DNA of 64,000 bases from Edolisoma coerulescens (lineage: Eukaryota; Chordata; Aves; Passeriformes; Campephagidae). This document shows, in pieces, positions 1-13,756 of the stretch. The notes below the pieces were generated by a model, which was not told the DNA's origin, did no database searches, and was given only the letters and a program-made list of their open reading frames with translations. The DNA lies in assembly GCA_013397115.1 (NCBI GenBank), contig VWZW01001657.1:2782291-2846290 (forward strand), written 5' to 3'. The number at the start of each line of letters is the position of its first letter. The stretch's first letter is position 1. The translations under genes were made by a program, and so were the position numbers.

Positions 1-3000
1 CAAACACAGACCCACACATCCCTTCATATCAAATTACTGCTCTGAAAAGTGGTGTGATTTACACCAGCTCACTAATGGCATTTTTCACATGATAATTACT
101 TAGTTCCAAAAAGCTGCACATCAAAACCAGTTTTTATTATTTTACCTGCGAGTTAGCAGCATATATTGTTTCCATATTGTAAACACTACTGTGATTTTTC
201 ACTGCAAATCAGATTCACCTGAAACTGCACCATGATTTCTAACAAAACAGAAACCTGCAAAAAGTTCCAAGTGCCTCCCCACTTCTAGCAGTAGCATTAA
301 ATGAACTTGGGTAGGATAATGGGAAGTGGAGGAAAAAAAACCAAAACAAAACATTTAACCTCAGTGAAGCTTCAAGGTAAGGTTTTAGAAAACTTGAGGT
401 TTGGAAGATTAAGAGTCCCTTACCTGGGCCCCTGGTAATAAATCCAAGAAATATCTGTGCTGACATGAGCATTTTGACTTTCCCATCTCTTGACTCCTCT
501 GATGTGAAACTCTAGTTGTACAGAACAAAACAGGTACCGCAGCTGAATTAATAAAAATACCCTCAAAAATATAATATATTTCATGTGTATGTCCTTATAT
601 TGGAGAGGAGTGGTAAAACATCTTTATAAATATGAATTTCAAAGCAATACGTACTACTCCCATAAACAAAGATCCTACTATATAGTATGAGGAACCTATC
701 AAAATGGTACTTTTATGGGCCATCTGAATAGAAATTGATGCAGCATTCGAAGCAGCAGAAAACTCTCAATATAAAAACATGTACTTTATTTTCCTCTCAC
801 TCCATTTTAATGTTCCTATTTGTTACAGGTTAGTAAGGTTTGGGGTTGGACCTCTTTCTAATCAACTAAAATCATTAAAGAACACAGCAGTCAAATAAAA
901 ATAGTATAAGCAAGTTAAAGTTTATATGCAGGTAGAGTCAAAGACTGGGTCTATAATAAATTCTAGTTTTCCAAAACTTCGCACTTTCCATTTAATTTTG
1001 CTATGATTTATGAGTCAGTCTCCTGGGTGCTAACTGTATATAAAAGAAACATTAACTCAGCAGAGGCAACAGTTTGTTTTTTAATAATAAAAAATGCATA
1101 CTGTTTATGCCATTATTGCTTAGGAAATTAGATAAGATCCTTTCTAATACCCTGCCCACAGGATACTGTAGCAAACCACTTAACGTGCAATAATAGAGTA
1201 TTGACTGGGAACAGGGATAATGCAAGACAGTGCTCCCCCCAGAGCAGACAGTCCCATGCTGTTAGAGCCTTGTAGTAATGTGTTTGTTCCACGTTAACAA
1301 AAAAATTTTCAAAAGAGATTACCACCTCTAAGACACAAAAAGATCAAATTTAAGTGAAATATTTTGTGGTTCTTTCATAATAAACACTGTTCATAAGAAT
1401 CAGTGTTTATTTAATAAACAAAAATTGTACATTTTTTCTTCTTGTCTGGAAGGGCTCCATGACTGGGGTTCTCTGGAGTGCTGTATAAGCACCACAAGAA
1501 GGCAATGCAGTGTTTCCCACAAAAGGCCCCCGGAAACAGATGATCATCATAAGGCCTGTGCAGAGCTTTCTGCCTGAGTCTTCTTCAGTTATTCCTGCAC
1601 AGATGTGACCAGGTATATGTCACAAGAACAGGACAGTCAGGGGAACTTGTTCTGCAGGCACAAAGCCCTGCCAGCAGAGCTCAATCCACAGGAAAATGTA
1701 CTCTCAGCTTCCTCACACCAATCTGAGCTGTTTCCCAACTTGTCAGCACACTTGTTCACTTCCAGCATAACACTGGCTGTACCTGGATGTTCAAGAAGGC
1801 AAAATAAACATCTTCCCCGGGGCCAAAGAGCACCAGAAATAACACCCCAAATCCTGCTGCTTGAACCAGCACCCCAGAAGATTCTCATCAGTGCTGCCAC
1901 TTCAGGGTTACAGCATGAAGGGATCATTGGGACACCTCCACTCCTCCCACTCTCCTACAGTGGTGAAACAGGCAAGGCCAACCCTTTAGGCTTCCCTCAT
2001 CTTCTCAGAACAAGCACAACTGTCCCCTCCCCTCTTTATGTGGAAGGGCACAATGGAGTTACTGAAAAGCTGTGATTCAGCTTGGGGTTGATTCTTCTTT
2101 TAGAAACACATCTGGATGCAAATATCCAACAGGCACATAAATTGCAAGTAATTAATTCCCCCAAACTTTCACATGCACTGCATCTCTGCCTCTGAAGTAC
2201 TGCTTCGTTAAAAGAAGCCACACCTTTTTAGAAACAGCTGTACATACTAGTAAGAAGACAAAAATCTCCACACAAAACAAAGCCATCTGCTCCTTTCAGA
2301 AGGAGTTTATATTTGCTTTAAAAGGACAGAGACAATTTGTAGTTTTGCCAGAGTTTGGTTGGCTGGACATTTTTTATTTGTTAATTTGTTTTTTAAAGCA
2401 GAGTTAGAGGTACTTTTCTGTACTGCATTCACCCTTGAGTCCTCCTGACAGGGGTTCCTCATTTTCAAAATCACTGCTTTCTATTTTTTCTAAATATTTC
2501 TGTCTCCCAAGCCGGCACATCAAAGAAACCCACAGAGGGCTCACTGACATAAAGGAGAAATAAATAGCTGTACTGCCTTTGCACTGAATGCTGTCAAATG
2601 CAAAAAGTGAAAGAAATAAGAAAAATGTTTTCCAGATGGAATGAACTTGAAAAGATTAAGGAAGTGTACTACCTGTAAATGTTGAAGTAGGACTGTTTGG
2701 AGATCAGAGACAGAAGAGAAAAAGAAGCAGTAGACAAAGGAGAATTAATATTCTGGGAACTTTTACTCTTTTTGGAGGCGGATAACTGAGGAAGAAACAA
2801 AATATTTAGCTGACAAATTAAAATGTACAGACTATTTCTCCCACAATACACAAGGTGTTTAAATACTTGCAACATGGGAAAAGCAGTTAGCAGAAGGGAG
2901 ATGTGAATCAACAAAATGTCAGCTCTCATGAGACTTCAAAATATTTTTATTTTCTGTAGAAGCATTTGGAGGAAAGGGAGAGAAAGCTTTTTCTTTTCTT

Positions 3001-4718
3001 CTTCCTTGTTAGAAAGGAATATGTGAAACAGGTCAGTTGACAAACGGTTTTTTCTTTTCTGACAAACAGTTTTCACTAAAAGCAATTTTTCAGGTCCAAA
3101 TTTTAAACTTCAGATCATGGATTTTAAGCTGAGTTCTAGAACTCTTCCTTAAAAACTTCAGCTTTTACCAGGAAAAGGGACTGATCTGCATAAAGACGAC
3201 ATTTACTCCCATGTACATACAAGATTTGTTCACCCCTAAAATGCCACTACATGGAAAAAATACAGATCAAGGCATCAAAGCACTTTCCATCATGAACACA
3301 GATCGCAAAATGTAGCCTTGTGCACATTACCAGAACTTACCAAGTAATTTTACTTAATTTTTTTAACTGTTTCTGTATCTGTTCCATTTATAGCTGTAAA
3401 TTACTTCAGTTTTATATAGACCAAACCTTAGCGTATATGCAACAATGATGACTTGAAACACTTGCACTGCAAAAATGTTACGAATTCTCAAGGAAGGGGA
3501 TTCAAAGGTGCCTTGGGAAAAGAATCCTTGTTCCATTGGTGCTGTCTGCAAGACAACCCTCAAGTTCCAAATACTGTAATCAAGCTTGTTTTCACATCAA
3601 CAGCCATAATCCACATGAACAAGACCCAGACAAAAATAAAATCACTTGAGAGTATGTGTTTCTGCGCTCATACAGCTGCATCCCAAGCTCTTTTAATATC
3701 AAGTTAGCCAAGGGAGAAGAGGAGCAGTGAGCACCTGCTTGCTCTAAGGGAGCCGAAGGCTCTTCACTTGGTACAGGCAAACACCCTTGCACCATTCTTT
3801 CCAGATGACTGCAACACAGCTAACAAGCAGGAGGTTTGGAAGAGAATTTTCTGGTATTAAGAGTCATTCATGGGTTTGACCTACTAGAGTTTAGAAGACC
3901 TCCCTTTCTCCAGTGCTAAACAACTAAAAATATTTTATTTAATTACATTAAATAGTCATTTAAGTTCAAAATTATATTAATGACATTTAATTTTTGGTCC
4001 TTTTAGTTACCTAGAACTATGTCAGGAAGACCTTGCATGTGTGAAGACAGACATAGGAACACAGCAGTCTCAGTGAGGAAATGAATGGTTGAAGGCCAAC
4101 TCCCCAGGACTCAGTGTAAAATGTAACTTCTTCCTATTTCCATCTCAAACTTCATCTTCCTGCATACTGTAAAACAAAACACTTAACCCTTCTTTGTCTC
4201 AGCTCTCCCAACACCTGCACTTTCGGATGTTGTACAGCTTATAACATCTGTGAAGTGCTTTTCACTTTCTTACTGTGTATCAGCTGAGAAGAGCAAAAAT
4301 CACACTGCAAATAAGAAGATATTTTTACTATTTTCTTTGGATAGTGGCAAGTGGGGCATGAATGAGAAAAACACATCGATTTAGAATTAACATAGATGAA
4401 AATCTAAACACAGGTTGAAATACAAACACCTGCCAAACAGAGAGTGTACAGTAGCTACTCAGCTATTGCTATTTAAATTCCACATCTGGGGCAGTAGCAG
4501 CCTACAGAAGAGAAAACTCTGCAGTGAGTAAAACATAAATCACCTCTCAGGGCCAGTCAAATTTTGAAAGTAACCAACTTTCTTCAAAAGCCTGCCAGTC
4601 AGCCTCGCACTACAGAAACAATGCATCCCTCTACTGTCTATAGGTGACAAGAGCTCTGATGAGGTAATTCATTTGCCAACACTGCTGCTGCTCCAAGTGA
4701 AGACAAGTGGGACTGTGC

Positions 4719-4777
4719 AAATTGAGCTAATCGTCAACACTTGATCAACTCAATTAGCTCAAATCAACCCAAGTGTT
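4719..4777. repeat. nested short inverted repeats
   Basis: Two inverted repeats overlap. The arms ATTGAGCTAAT and ATTAGCTCAAAT lie about 20 bases apart, and the perfect 8-base arms AACACTTG and CAAGTGTT interleave with them. The block could form alternative hairpins, or be a cluster of homeodomain-type TAAT sites. Function is unknown. Confidence 0.4.
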
Positions 4778-6029
4778 TCTCTGTCTGCAGTTGCAGCTCA
4801 ACAGGGCTGCAGGCAGGCTACAATGGCAAATTACACACAAGGAAATGCAGATTGTCTCTGCCTACCCTCCAAGGTGGCCAGATGTTACCTGGTTTGAGAG
4901 TTCCACAACTGTGTTAGAAAAACACCCTGCCCTACTGACCTGGCCTGCATAAATCCTTGCCTCTGTCAACATGAACTGGGAATATTTCAAAGGAAGTTAT
5001 TTTGTTCATAATTAAACAAAATAAAGAGGAAGAGCACAATCAGTGCCAGTATTCTGGAATAATTTCCACACAAAACCAGAGACTATTCCTGCCTTATATA
5101 GGTTACACCTATTTCTATGCAACAAGATGGACCTGCTTTGTAGAATAAGAGAGTCCCATCTTGGATAACCTTGGTGAATTCGTCCTGAGATTCCAACGTG
5201 CAGTCTCAGAGGAAATAAGAGGAAACACAACCAGCTTGTCCACTTGGCTCCCCCTTCTCTTTGCTGCCAAGAAATCATGCAGACCACTGAGACGTGGACA
5301 GATTACAGCACTGAAGAGTATTGGTGATTTTATTGATGAGGCTCTCAAATCATTACTAAACCAAAATAAGTTGTTCCCTCCTCAGCTAGTCGAATGGACT
5401 GATGACTATTATCTCAGCCGTGGCAGATGATAAATGAGGCTACCTTACGCAGTCAGGTCCTTGACCCAAATTCACAGTTAGTCAATGACCTAGCCAAAAC
5501 CTTGGAGAGAACTGTCTAATGATGCTTGTCATGACCCAAACTATTTCTTGGCAACTCTACTTGCAGCTTATCTGCCAAAACAGGTAATCTTCGATAATCA
5601 ACACAGCTGCCAGGGCACCCTACTCCTCTTCTTCCCTGTTTGTCCTCCATGGTTAATATACAATTCTTTATAGTTCCACCAAGTGCCTCAGTTTTCTTCT
5701 TTCAGTGACAGAACAAACAGTGCTGCTTCCTGCAAACTCTAAAAAAGAAAACAAAAAACCCCACACACTATTTTTGGTCAAGTTCTTTTAACAACAACCT
5801 AAATGCCTATCTGAAATTATCCTTTTATTGCACAAGGCACTGTACAGACATACAGATGGCAAAGAATCAGATTTTGAAAACACCCAAATTGGACAAAGCT
5901 GAAACATTACCGTCTGATTTTAGGAGTGAGGTCAGGGAAACATCAGACTAAGATTCCTGCTAAACATACAGAAGAACTTGACACACCCACAAAATAAAAT
6001 GCTTTCTACATTCAAAGATTGAGTATGTT

Positions 6030-6165
6030 ATAGTTTGAGAGGGTGGAGTTATTGGTTTGGTTTTTTGGAGGTAATTTTTTTTGGTGTTTCAATTGGTCAG
6101 GTTTCAGTTTGGTTTGGTTTTGGGGTTTTTTGTTTTTCTTTCTTTGAGGAGGAGGGAGATTTTGT
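6030..6165. repeat. T/G-rich low-complexity tract
   Basis: Long runs of T broken by GG and GGTT on the plus strand, with no constant repeat period. It resembles decayed simple sequence. No function is suggested. Confidence 0.5.
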
Positions 6166-6343
6166 GGGAGTTTTGTTTTCTTGAAAAATATTTCCTTTCA
6201 CAGCTGCAGCAGTCTGACTCCTGCAGGACTACCCACTTGTGCAACAGCACATTTCTGTTCAGCCTTTAGGGACAGATAAGTCAATATTCCATATCAGAGG
6301 CAAAATGCTGGGGGGAAGAAAACGTAACTGAATTCCAAGTCTC

Positions 6344-6903
6344 TGCTGGTTTTGGTCAGGATAGTGTTAACTTTCTTCATAGTAGCTCTTACAGTGCTGT
6401 GTTTTGGATTTGTGCTGTGAACAGCATAGACAGAGGCATATGAGCTGTGCTCACTTAGCCTCAGGGCTTCCTCCCTTTCCCTCACTGCCCCACCAGTGAG
6501 CAAGCTCAGGGTGCACAAGAACCTGGGAGGGGACACAGCGGGGACTGCTGACCCCAGCTGACCACAGGGATGTTCCAGACCACATGGCATCATACCCAGC
6601 AATAAAAGCCAGAGGAAAGAAGGAAGGGGAATGACATTCAGTTTTGTGGGGCTTGTCTTTTTCATGTCACCTTTACATGTGAAAAAGTCCTGCTTTCCTG
6701 GAGATGGCTGAACACCTGCCTTCCCATGGGCAACAGAGAATTAATTCCCTATTTTGCTTTGTAGTTTGTTCAGTTCTGCTTTATGTATTAAACTGCCTTT
6801 ATCTCAACCAACAAGCTCTCTCACTCTTACCTTTCTGATTCTCTCCTCCATCCTGCTGAGGAAAAGCAAGCGAGTGGCTGCTAGCCAGGGTTAAACCAAA
6901 ACA
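6344..6903 (-). mobile_element. solo LTR of an endogenous retrovirus
   Basis: Read on the minus strand, the block starts TGTTTTGGTTTAACCC and ends ACTATCCTGACCAAAACCAGCA, which matches the TG...CA ends and the edge sequences of an abundant passerine ERV LTR. The same family sits in the opposite orientation at 21.7-22.3 kb, with the same internal landmarks (CATCTCCAGGAAAGCAGG, a TTTATTGCTGGGTATGA-like core, GTCAGCTGGGGTCAGC). No internal gag, pol or env sequence flanks it, so it is a recombined solo LTR. I see no clear target duplication, and its divergence from the other copy suggests an old insertion. The 123-codon minus frame inside it is not a gene. Confidence 0.72.
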
Positions 6904-9900
6904 AAACCTCAAAACAAAGCACCAGCTACAAATGCAATACACTACTTTGTGTTTATTAATATTCAAGCCACGTATTACTATCCTCCACACAGTCACCCAA
7001 GCAGAAACAAACAGATATACCTTACAGGGGTGTTATGAGATTAATTAGTTAATAACTAGAAAACAATTTGAAGGTGTAATGCCATGTTACAGAAATGCTA
7101 AGTACCGTAACATTATATATGTCAAAATGAAGGTGAGCTTGCCAGAAATCCCGAGACTGACTGCATACAGAGTAATTATAGGAGCAGTTCAAGTTATTTT
7201 CTTGCTTAATATAACAATCCATGTCCCAGCCCATCAAACCATTGTTTCCAAGGAGTGAATATTGAGTGGAACTAACAGCTCACAGTAATGGAACTGTTCT
7301 CTGGAGAACGGTATGTATCACTACCTCGTAAGAGATAAAACTGGAACAGAGCGAACTTCAAATGAGCACAGGAGCCAGGGTGAAGCTATTCTTTTATCCA
7401 TGCCAGGCCTAGAATAATTCTAAGACAGTCTTAAGAAAAAGCATCCCAAATGAAGAGTTTTAATCCTATCTTTCATGCCAGTGCAGTGCCTATCAACCTC
7501 ACTGTACCAAGGGAGTTCAGCATTAGCAGGGATGCCTCAGAACCTGCCCAGAGCACTTCAGGAAGGTTTCCTTACACACATGCATACACTAGAAGTAAAG
7601 GCCAGATTAGACCTCAGGTTCAGCAGATTTAGCTCAAGGAATGACAGGAATTCCATAGAACTGACTTCAACTGTCAAGAATTAAATAATCTTCAAACCCC
7701 AAGAGGTCCAGTTCTGAGCCTGGCAGTGTCCAGAGCAGAGCCCAGCGCCAGATCAAGCCAGTTTTACTACACAACAGTATTAACTGAGCTACGGAGTAAC
7801 CTTTGAGAAGTGAAAAGGATGATGAGGCAAAGAAAAAAATTCAAACAAAAAAAAAAGTATGTGCTCACGTTACTTCATGTCTCTATATTCCTGCATAATT
7901 TTCCAGCCATGTCTAAGTTGAAGATTCCTGTGAATTTGTCCTCTTGCACACTTCCTAACACTACTGTGTAACTGAACAATGACATGATGTTCCTCAAATC
8001 GGCACACTTAGTCACACTCATCAACTAGCTCACCTTCAATTGAAAAGAAAACTGAATTTTGGAAGGATGACATTTCTTGGAAGGATGACTGTTTAGCCTG
8101 TATCAAACTCTCTCTCTCTACAATCCTAACTACACAGACTCACAAAAATCAACGTTCTTCAAGGAAGAATTCTGCAAATTATGTCTACCAGGTGTGTAGC
8201 ACACATATGTGCTCTTACAGCTGGTAAGAACAAAAGGGAAGTGGCGACAAGCTGACTCTGCAGTACTATTGCCTTTTGAACTCTCCTACTTACAAAAGTG
8301 AAACTTAAAGTAACCCAGGCTTTAGAGACAAAACTCTCAACAAGCACAACAGTGCTCCTGCTGCTCTACACAATTTAGTAGGTACACTGAATGAAGTAAA
8401 CAGCACCAAAGCTGAAATGCTGGGTCAACTTAAAAACACCAGTTCTGGCTCTCCAGTATTCAGAGACACATATGAATGTGAGAACAAATGCCTCAGGAAA
8501 TATGGTCAGCATCCCCCACGCTACTTGGATAGATGGTAACTGAATACTCTGCAGTCCAGGAGATGCACAAAGGTGATATTACAATGTGAATAACCAGAGG
8601 ACAGATAAAGAGCTCACCTCCTGGACAGTGCACGAGATGAATAACAGCCTCCTCATCTCAACTGAACAAGGGATGGCTGGGATGCAAAGCCTGCTGGGCA
8701 TGGTCCCTTTGCTCAGCTATGCATTCCAATTGTCCTCACACTCCAAGACTGCTGCAGGAGATGAGAACATCTTTCTTGTCAAACCACACTCACTGAGATC
8801 AGGTCTAAAAAACAAGCAGTCTCCTACTGAAGCTGTGAGCAGCTGTTCATACTGACCCTAATTTAAGGGTCCATAGAGATTCCTGTATAACCATTTCTAA
8901 AGCTTCACCTGAAAAGCTAAGCCGATGTAAGTGGTAGTATTTAATATTTAACTTTCCTCAGTGCTTTCTCAAATGCTTATCTTTTTCCTTTCCATTCAGT
9001 TTACAAGTTAAATTTTGTGCATTCTCATAGAAATTTCCAAAGCATCTCTTTGCAAAGCCTCTCCATACTAACTAGCTTTTGCCAAGTTATGCTGCACTAA
9101 TCTTTTGACAACTCCATGACCAGTGTGGGAAGTGTTCTCTTGAAGCTGAGGACAGCAGAGATTCAAACCATGAAAAGGTAACGGGCAGAAGACAATCTCT
9201 GAGAGATTACGTTCCATAAAATTGAATTGGCAACATCTGCTCAATCTGCTGTAGATAAACAGTGAACTATTTTCCAACTCATTAACTCAGAGAATAAGAT
9301 ATTAAATAAACCCAGGGGCCTCATGCTTTGTTATCACATTTGAGGCTTGTCCCAAACTTGCCAAATGAGTTCTCCTGTACAAGAGAGAGCCTAAGAATTG
9401 AGTTGCAGTTGCATAGCAAACACATACCCACCTAAATCCCTGGATGACAGAAAAAACACCCCTGCTTACTCTGTGTTTCTAATTACTAGTCACTTAGCCT
9501 AAATTATTAACCGTGTCCTCGGCAGTGATGTATGGTACATGTACATCTCCAAACAGGATTCTAATAGAATTATCTAATTCTATTAAACCACAAACAACTA
9601 TCCATTAAATATTTATTAGAAAGCTTGCATTCACTTAAAACAGATTGGAATGTCAGAAAAACACTTCGTTAATCCCTTCTTTGTTTCAGCCTTCCATGCT
9701 AAGGGTTCAAAATGAGCTATCAGAATTGCACTTATTGATTTAGTACAAATTAGCTGGCTAATCAAAGTCAATAAAAATAAAAAGATCTGAAAAGAATTTA
9801 CAAAGCAGACTATGGATTTCTCTGAAAAATACACTCTGTTTAAATAAACAAGTTAGTTAAATTCCAAATTACTTGATTATGTAAAGCTTTTTTAGCTCAT

Positions 9901-11003
9901 TCTACCATAGAGCAGAGGTGGTAAATTACAACTAATTCAATTTTATTTGTAGCACCAATGAGATGCATTTAAAGAAAAAAAAACTGTTTAAAGAACTTAA
10001 ACAACTCAATAGTATTTGAAGTTCTCAGTACATTTGTTAGGTTGGATTTTTCTACAGCTTACTCAGTCTAACCTGGCACCAGAGCAAAAGCAGTATTTCA
10101 AAAACCAAAGGGACAAGCAACTCAAAACATTCAAAATCATGAACAGCACCTATTCACCATCCAAGAAAAGCCCAAAACAAATGAACAAAACCCCACAAAA
10201 TCCAAAAAACCAAAAAGTCAAAGAAATTATGCAGACAAGTAGAAAGAACACAGGGCACAAGTAGCCAAATGCCACATTATCACTACAGTGGTATGAGTTA
10301 GCAAAGCCAATCTTTATGTCATTACATTTTGTGGCAGATCCCGCTTCGTTCAGCACAGTTTTACATATATTTGCATACACATTTGAGTCATTCCAACAAA
10401 ATCCATGCTGCTTACTGCTGAAGTGTAACCAGCCCCTGGTAACACACATCCTCTAGAGTCATTCCCTCAGAAAAATGTTAATCTATAGTAGCTGAAAGAG
10501 TAAAACGAAAAAAATCCTCATGTGAGTACTACAATGTGCCTGTCCCAAAAGTAGACACAATTTTGTGTTCTTGAGGCCAGGAATCACATGAAAGAATGGT
10601 AGTCTCTTCCTCCTGTCTTGCTTTCTCTAAGTGATGTACTTTTCCATCCCTCTCATGACATCTGGAACTTCTCTCTATATAATCACCTCCATGGCAAACT
10701 CCTCATCACACGTAGTGGAACTGTTGTGAGCACTGCTACCATCCCACGGGGGACACTGGACTCTGCTCAGGATCAGACTGGTTTAAAATGCAGACCCAAG
10801 GGTGTACATTTTGCAAGGCAGGGGGAAGCAGAAATCCTGGAACTTCTCCATGCTTAGATGAACTGTACACCAATGCTGAAAAATCTAGAGAGCCATAAGG
10901 CAAATCAGACAGATCATACATTTCTTCTAATTTCATTAAGGCTCCAAATTATCTTTCATTTCTCAAAATGGTGGCTGTCCACACACAATCAGAATAAAAG
11001 TGC

Positions 11004-11060
11004 TTTTTGAGTTATCTTCATTGTGAATGCTGCCTGAAAAAAATCCCACTCTTAAACAAT
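11004..11060 (+). repeat. 57-bp direct repeat, copy 1
   Basis: This block shares GAATGCTGCCTGAAAA and ATCCCACTCTTAAACAAT with the block at 12,126-12,182 in the same orientation, with a few substitutions and small indels. The copies lie 1.1 kb apart. They are probably fragments of an unrecognised dispersed repeat or an old local duplication. Confidence 0.6.
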
Positions 11061-12125
11061 GCAGAAGAAAGCAACTGCTGACATTTCAGATCAATTAGTG
11101 AAAATGAGTAAAACAAAAAGTATGATTTCCTATACTTAACACTCCAGAGACATATAAAAGGAGCTCAGTTAAATTCAAGTGCTGTTAAGTGAAGGAGTTC
11201 AGCTCCCTGCAGAGCCTGACCAAGCAACTCCCAAACAGGCTGGTCCACACTGCATCCCACAAGTGTCCAGTGAAGGCAAAGCAATCTGCTACTGTCTTCA
11301 CTTCCCTCAGGCTTTTTTGGAGGTGGAGTCTTTTAGACATCTGCCCAAAGTTCTTGCTGTTTTCATGTATTTTTGACAGGTCTTTGTTATCAAGTACAGT
11401 TCCTTTGGCTGTAAGAAAAGCAGGCTCAATCCTGGACTACGTGCTGCTTTTTGTGGTCTTGCATACTGGGCACAAGACAAGGTAGAACTCCATCAGCTCA
11501 TAAATAGTAGCAATTCACAACCACTTGGCACAGGTGTAAGTGACTGCAGAGAGCACAAGATAGGGACACACAGCCCTGATGAGATTTTACCAGAGATCAA
11601 GGCAAGAAGAAATTTGCCCTAATTTTTGTACAATAGCCAGCACTTTAGCTCTTCACTTGGAAACTTCACAGCTGTGAAACATTTACAGAAAAGGAAAGCA
11701 ATTACAGAGCACTACCACTGGAGGAGCTTAAGTTATTTAAGGTTCACCACGTCTCTGTTTAATTTTATTTCACTTTTTTCTCAAGACCAGATGCTGTTCA
11801 TTTTAATGCCCTGAATTTCCACATATTGAGCTGGGATTATCTGTTCATCTAAACGTATATAGACTACATATGGATTTTTTGTTCCAAAGACCTTTCTCTC
11901 CTCAGTTCTGCTCCAAGCCAAACTTCTGATGCCGAATTATGCTATCAATCCACATTTCATTCTATGTAAAGTCAGTGCACACAAGAGCACACAAACCCAT
12001 CAGCTTTAATAAAGACAACCCTGAAAGTCTAAGATAAATAGGTGGTTTGGTGGGCTTTTGTTGTTGGGGGGTTTAGTTGGCTGGTTTTTTAAATTTTGCT
12101 GTAAAATTTAGAGCTTGATATTGGT

Positions 12126-12182
12126 TTTTGAGTTACCTTTATTGTTGAATGCTGCCTGAAAACAATCCCACTCTTAAACAAT
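12126..12182 (+). repeat. 57-bp direct repeat, copy 2
   Basis: Second copy of the segment at 11,004-11,060, beginning TTTTTGAGTTACC and ending with CCCACTCTTAAACAATT. The flanking sequences do not match beyond this block. Confidence 0.6.
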
Positions 12183-13751
12183 TGGTTTGATAATGCAAAA
12201 TTCCATCAAACCCACAGTTTCATCGGCCAAGTCCTTACCAGGGAAAGGGCTGGTTTGGGCTGGGAGGGAACAGGGTTTAGGAATCCCCTGCAATCATACA
12301 CAATAAGCAAGGGCCATAAAATTGAAACACAGACAACAAAAACAAAACAAACAACAAATCCATGGAAACAAAACCACACCGACCAAAACAAAGTAGACAC
12401 ATCTAATGGCAAAAGGTAACAGCCTGTAGTTCAAATTCTCACTGCACCTCATATCATGTCTCTCTGCTAATTCTTAGTTCCCACCTTTCCATAGCACAGC
12501 AAAGGAAGACCGATCATTAAAGCTAGGATTCAAGAAGTAATCTATTTGCTTGTGGACTGTCACCTATCCCCAACAGGTTAGTTATTGTTCTGACTCAAAC
12601 TTTCGCTATACGAGTCAAGGTAGCAAAAAAGCTAGGACTGTTTTATTTACAATAAAGAAAATGGTAAAGACAGATTAAAAACTCTGTAAACTGATCACAA
12701 AAATGATTCCTCACGTGCAAGTGTGTATCACTAGCCAGATTTCAGACCTGGGACTGTAGCAATAACTCCCACAAAGATCCAGCAGAATGATGAAACATGG
12801 AAGGGCATTATGTAACTGCTGGCACAACAGCAATAAAAGCAAAAACCATCAGCCAAGGACTGTACAAAACTTGATTCTGAAGTATCAAGAGAGCCAAGGA
12901 TTTGAGTCTTTGTGAGATATATCAAAAACAATTACTGCCAATTTAAATCAGTGTAACTCCCCAATTTGTGAAGTGTTCTCAAACTTATGACCCTCAAGAC
13001 CAGCCCTACCAGTAGAAGCACCATGTCACAGGTATCTACCAAACATGCTGCTAAAGAAAATGCTGCACAAAGGTCAAAGAAATGGGTCTAAAAAGTCAGC
13101 TTGCTCATAAAGTACCATTAACACCCTGGAGCCTCAATGTCTCCTTGTTATACATCACACAATCTTAAGAAGTCTGTATAGACTCATAACTTACAGAATT
13201 TAAACTATCCATTTAAGTGATTCTAATCCACGTAAACCTAGAAGATGACACGTGGCCTAAAAGCAGAAGTCTTGGCAAAATAGTCAGAGGCATAACCCTC
13301 AGAGCCACACATTATCTGACTGCCATGAGGCACAAAGACTGATACTCCTAACAAATCATTTTGAATTATTTGAATAATAAAGGATAGAGTTCTGAAATGC
13401 GAAAATCGGAACTACTGCCTGTTTCTTTTACAGAAGAAAGTCTGAAAAGGTATGAAGTCTTTTCAATGCACTCTCTTTAAAGAGAGCAAGAACCCTAGAT
13501 GGCAGAGGGAGTGATAATAGGTAATGCCCTGCACAAAGCTCACCAAGAGCAAAACAGTTCCCAAAGATCTCTACTCATTGAACTCTACTTGCACATTTTT
13601 TTTTTACTTCTAGGTTACAGCAATATTCTTATCAATGGTTAGCTTTAATCCAATTTTAAATGAGTAACATCAAACAAATCCATTTCAATTTCTTAGGACA
13701 TAAAATCACCCAAACACCCTTGATTACCCACACTGCCCATCCCAGAAATGA

Positions 13752-13756
13752 CTCAG
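13752..13756 (+). repeat. target-site duplication CTCAG, left copy
   Basis: CTCAG directly precedes the LTR at 13,757 and recurs directly after it at 14,396-14,400. A 5-bp duplication is typical of ERVL-class integration. Confidence 0.8.

Larger units (their letters stand above)
1..6343. other. gene-poor intergenic DNA
   Basis: AT-rich single-copy-looking sequence. Open frames are at most about 156 codons, lie on both strands, and carry no domain or motif I recognise, so they are treated as chance. One nested inverted repeat near 4.72-4.78 kb and a T/G-rich low-complexity stretch near 6.03-6.16 kb are the only visible structures. Nothing else is supported. Confidence 0.55.
6904..13751. other. 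intergenic DNA between two LTRs
   Basis: AT-rich, without recognisable coding sequence. It contains a pair of 57-bp direct repeats at 11.0 and 12.1 kb. The open frames of 60-100 codons here look random in composition and overlap each other on both strands. Confidence 0.55.

Noticed and set aside
1605..2075. 156-codon open frame, plus strand
   Set aside because: No recognised motif, overlapped by a 96-codon minus frame, no splice or promoter context, and no repeat or conserved-domain character. Frames of this length arise by chance in 64 kb.
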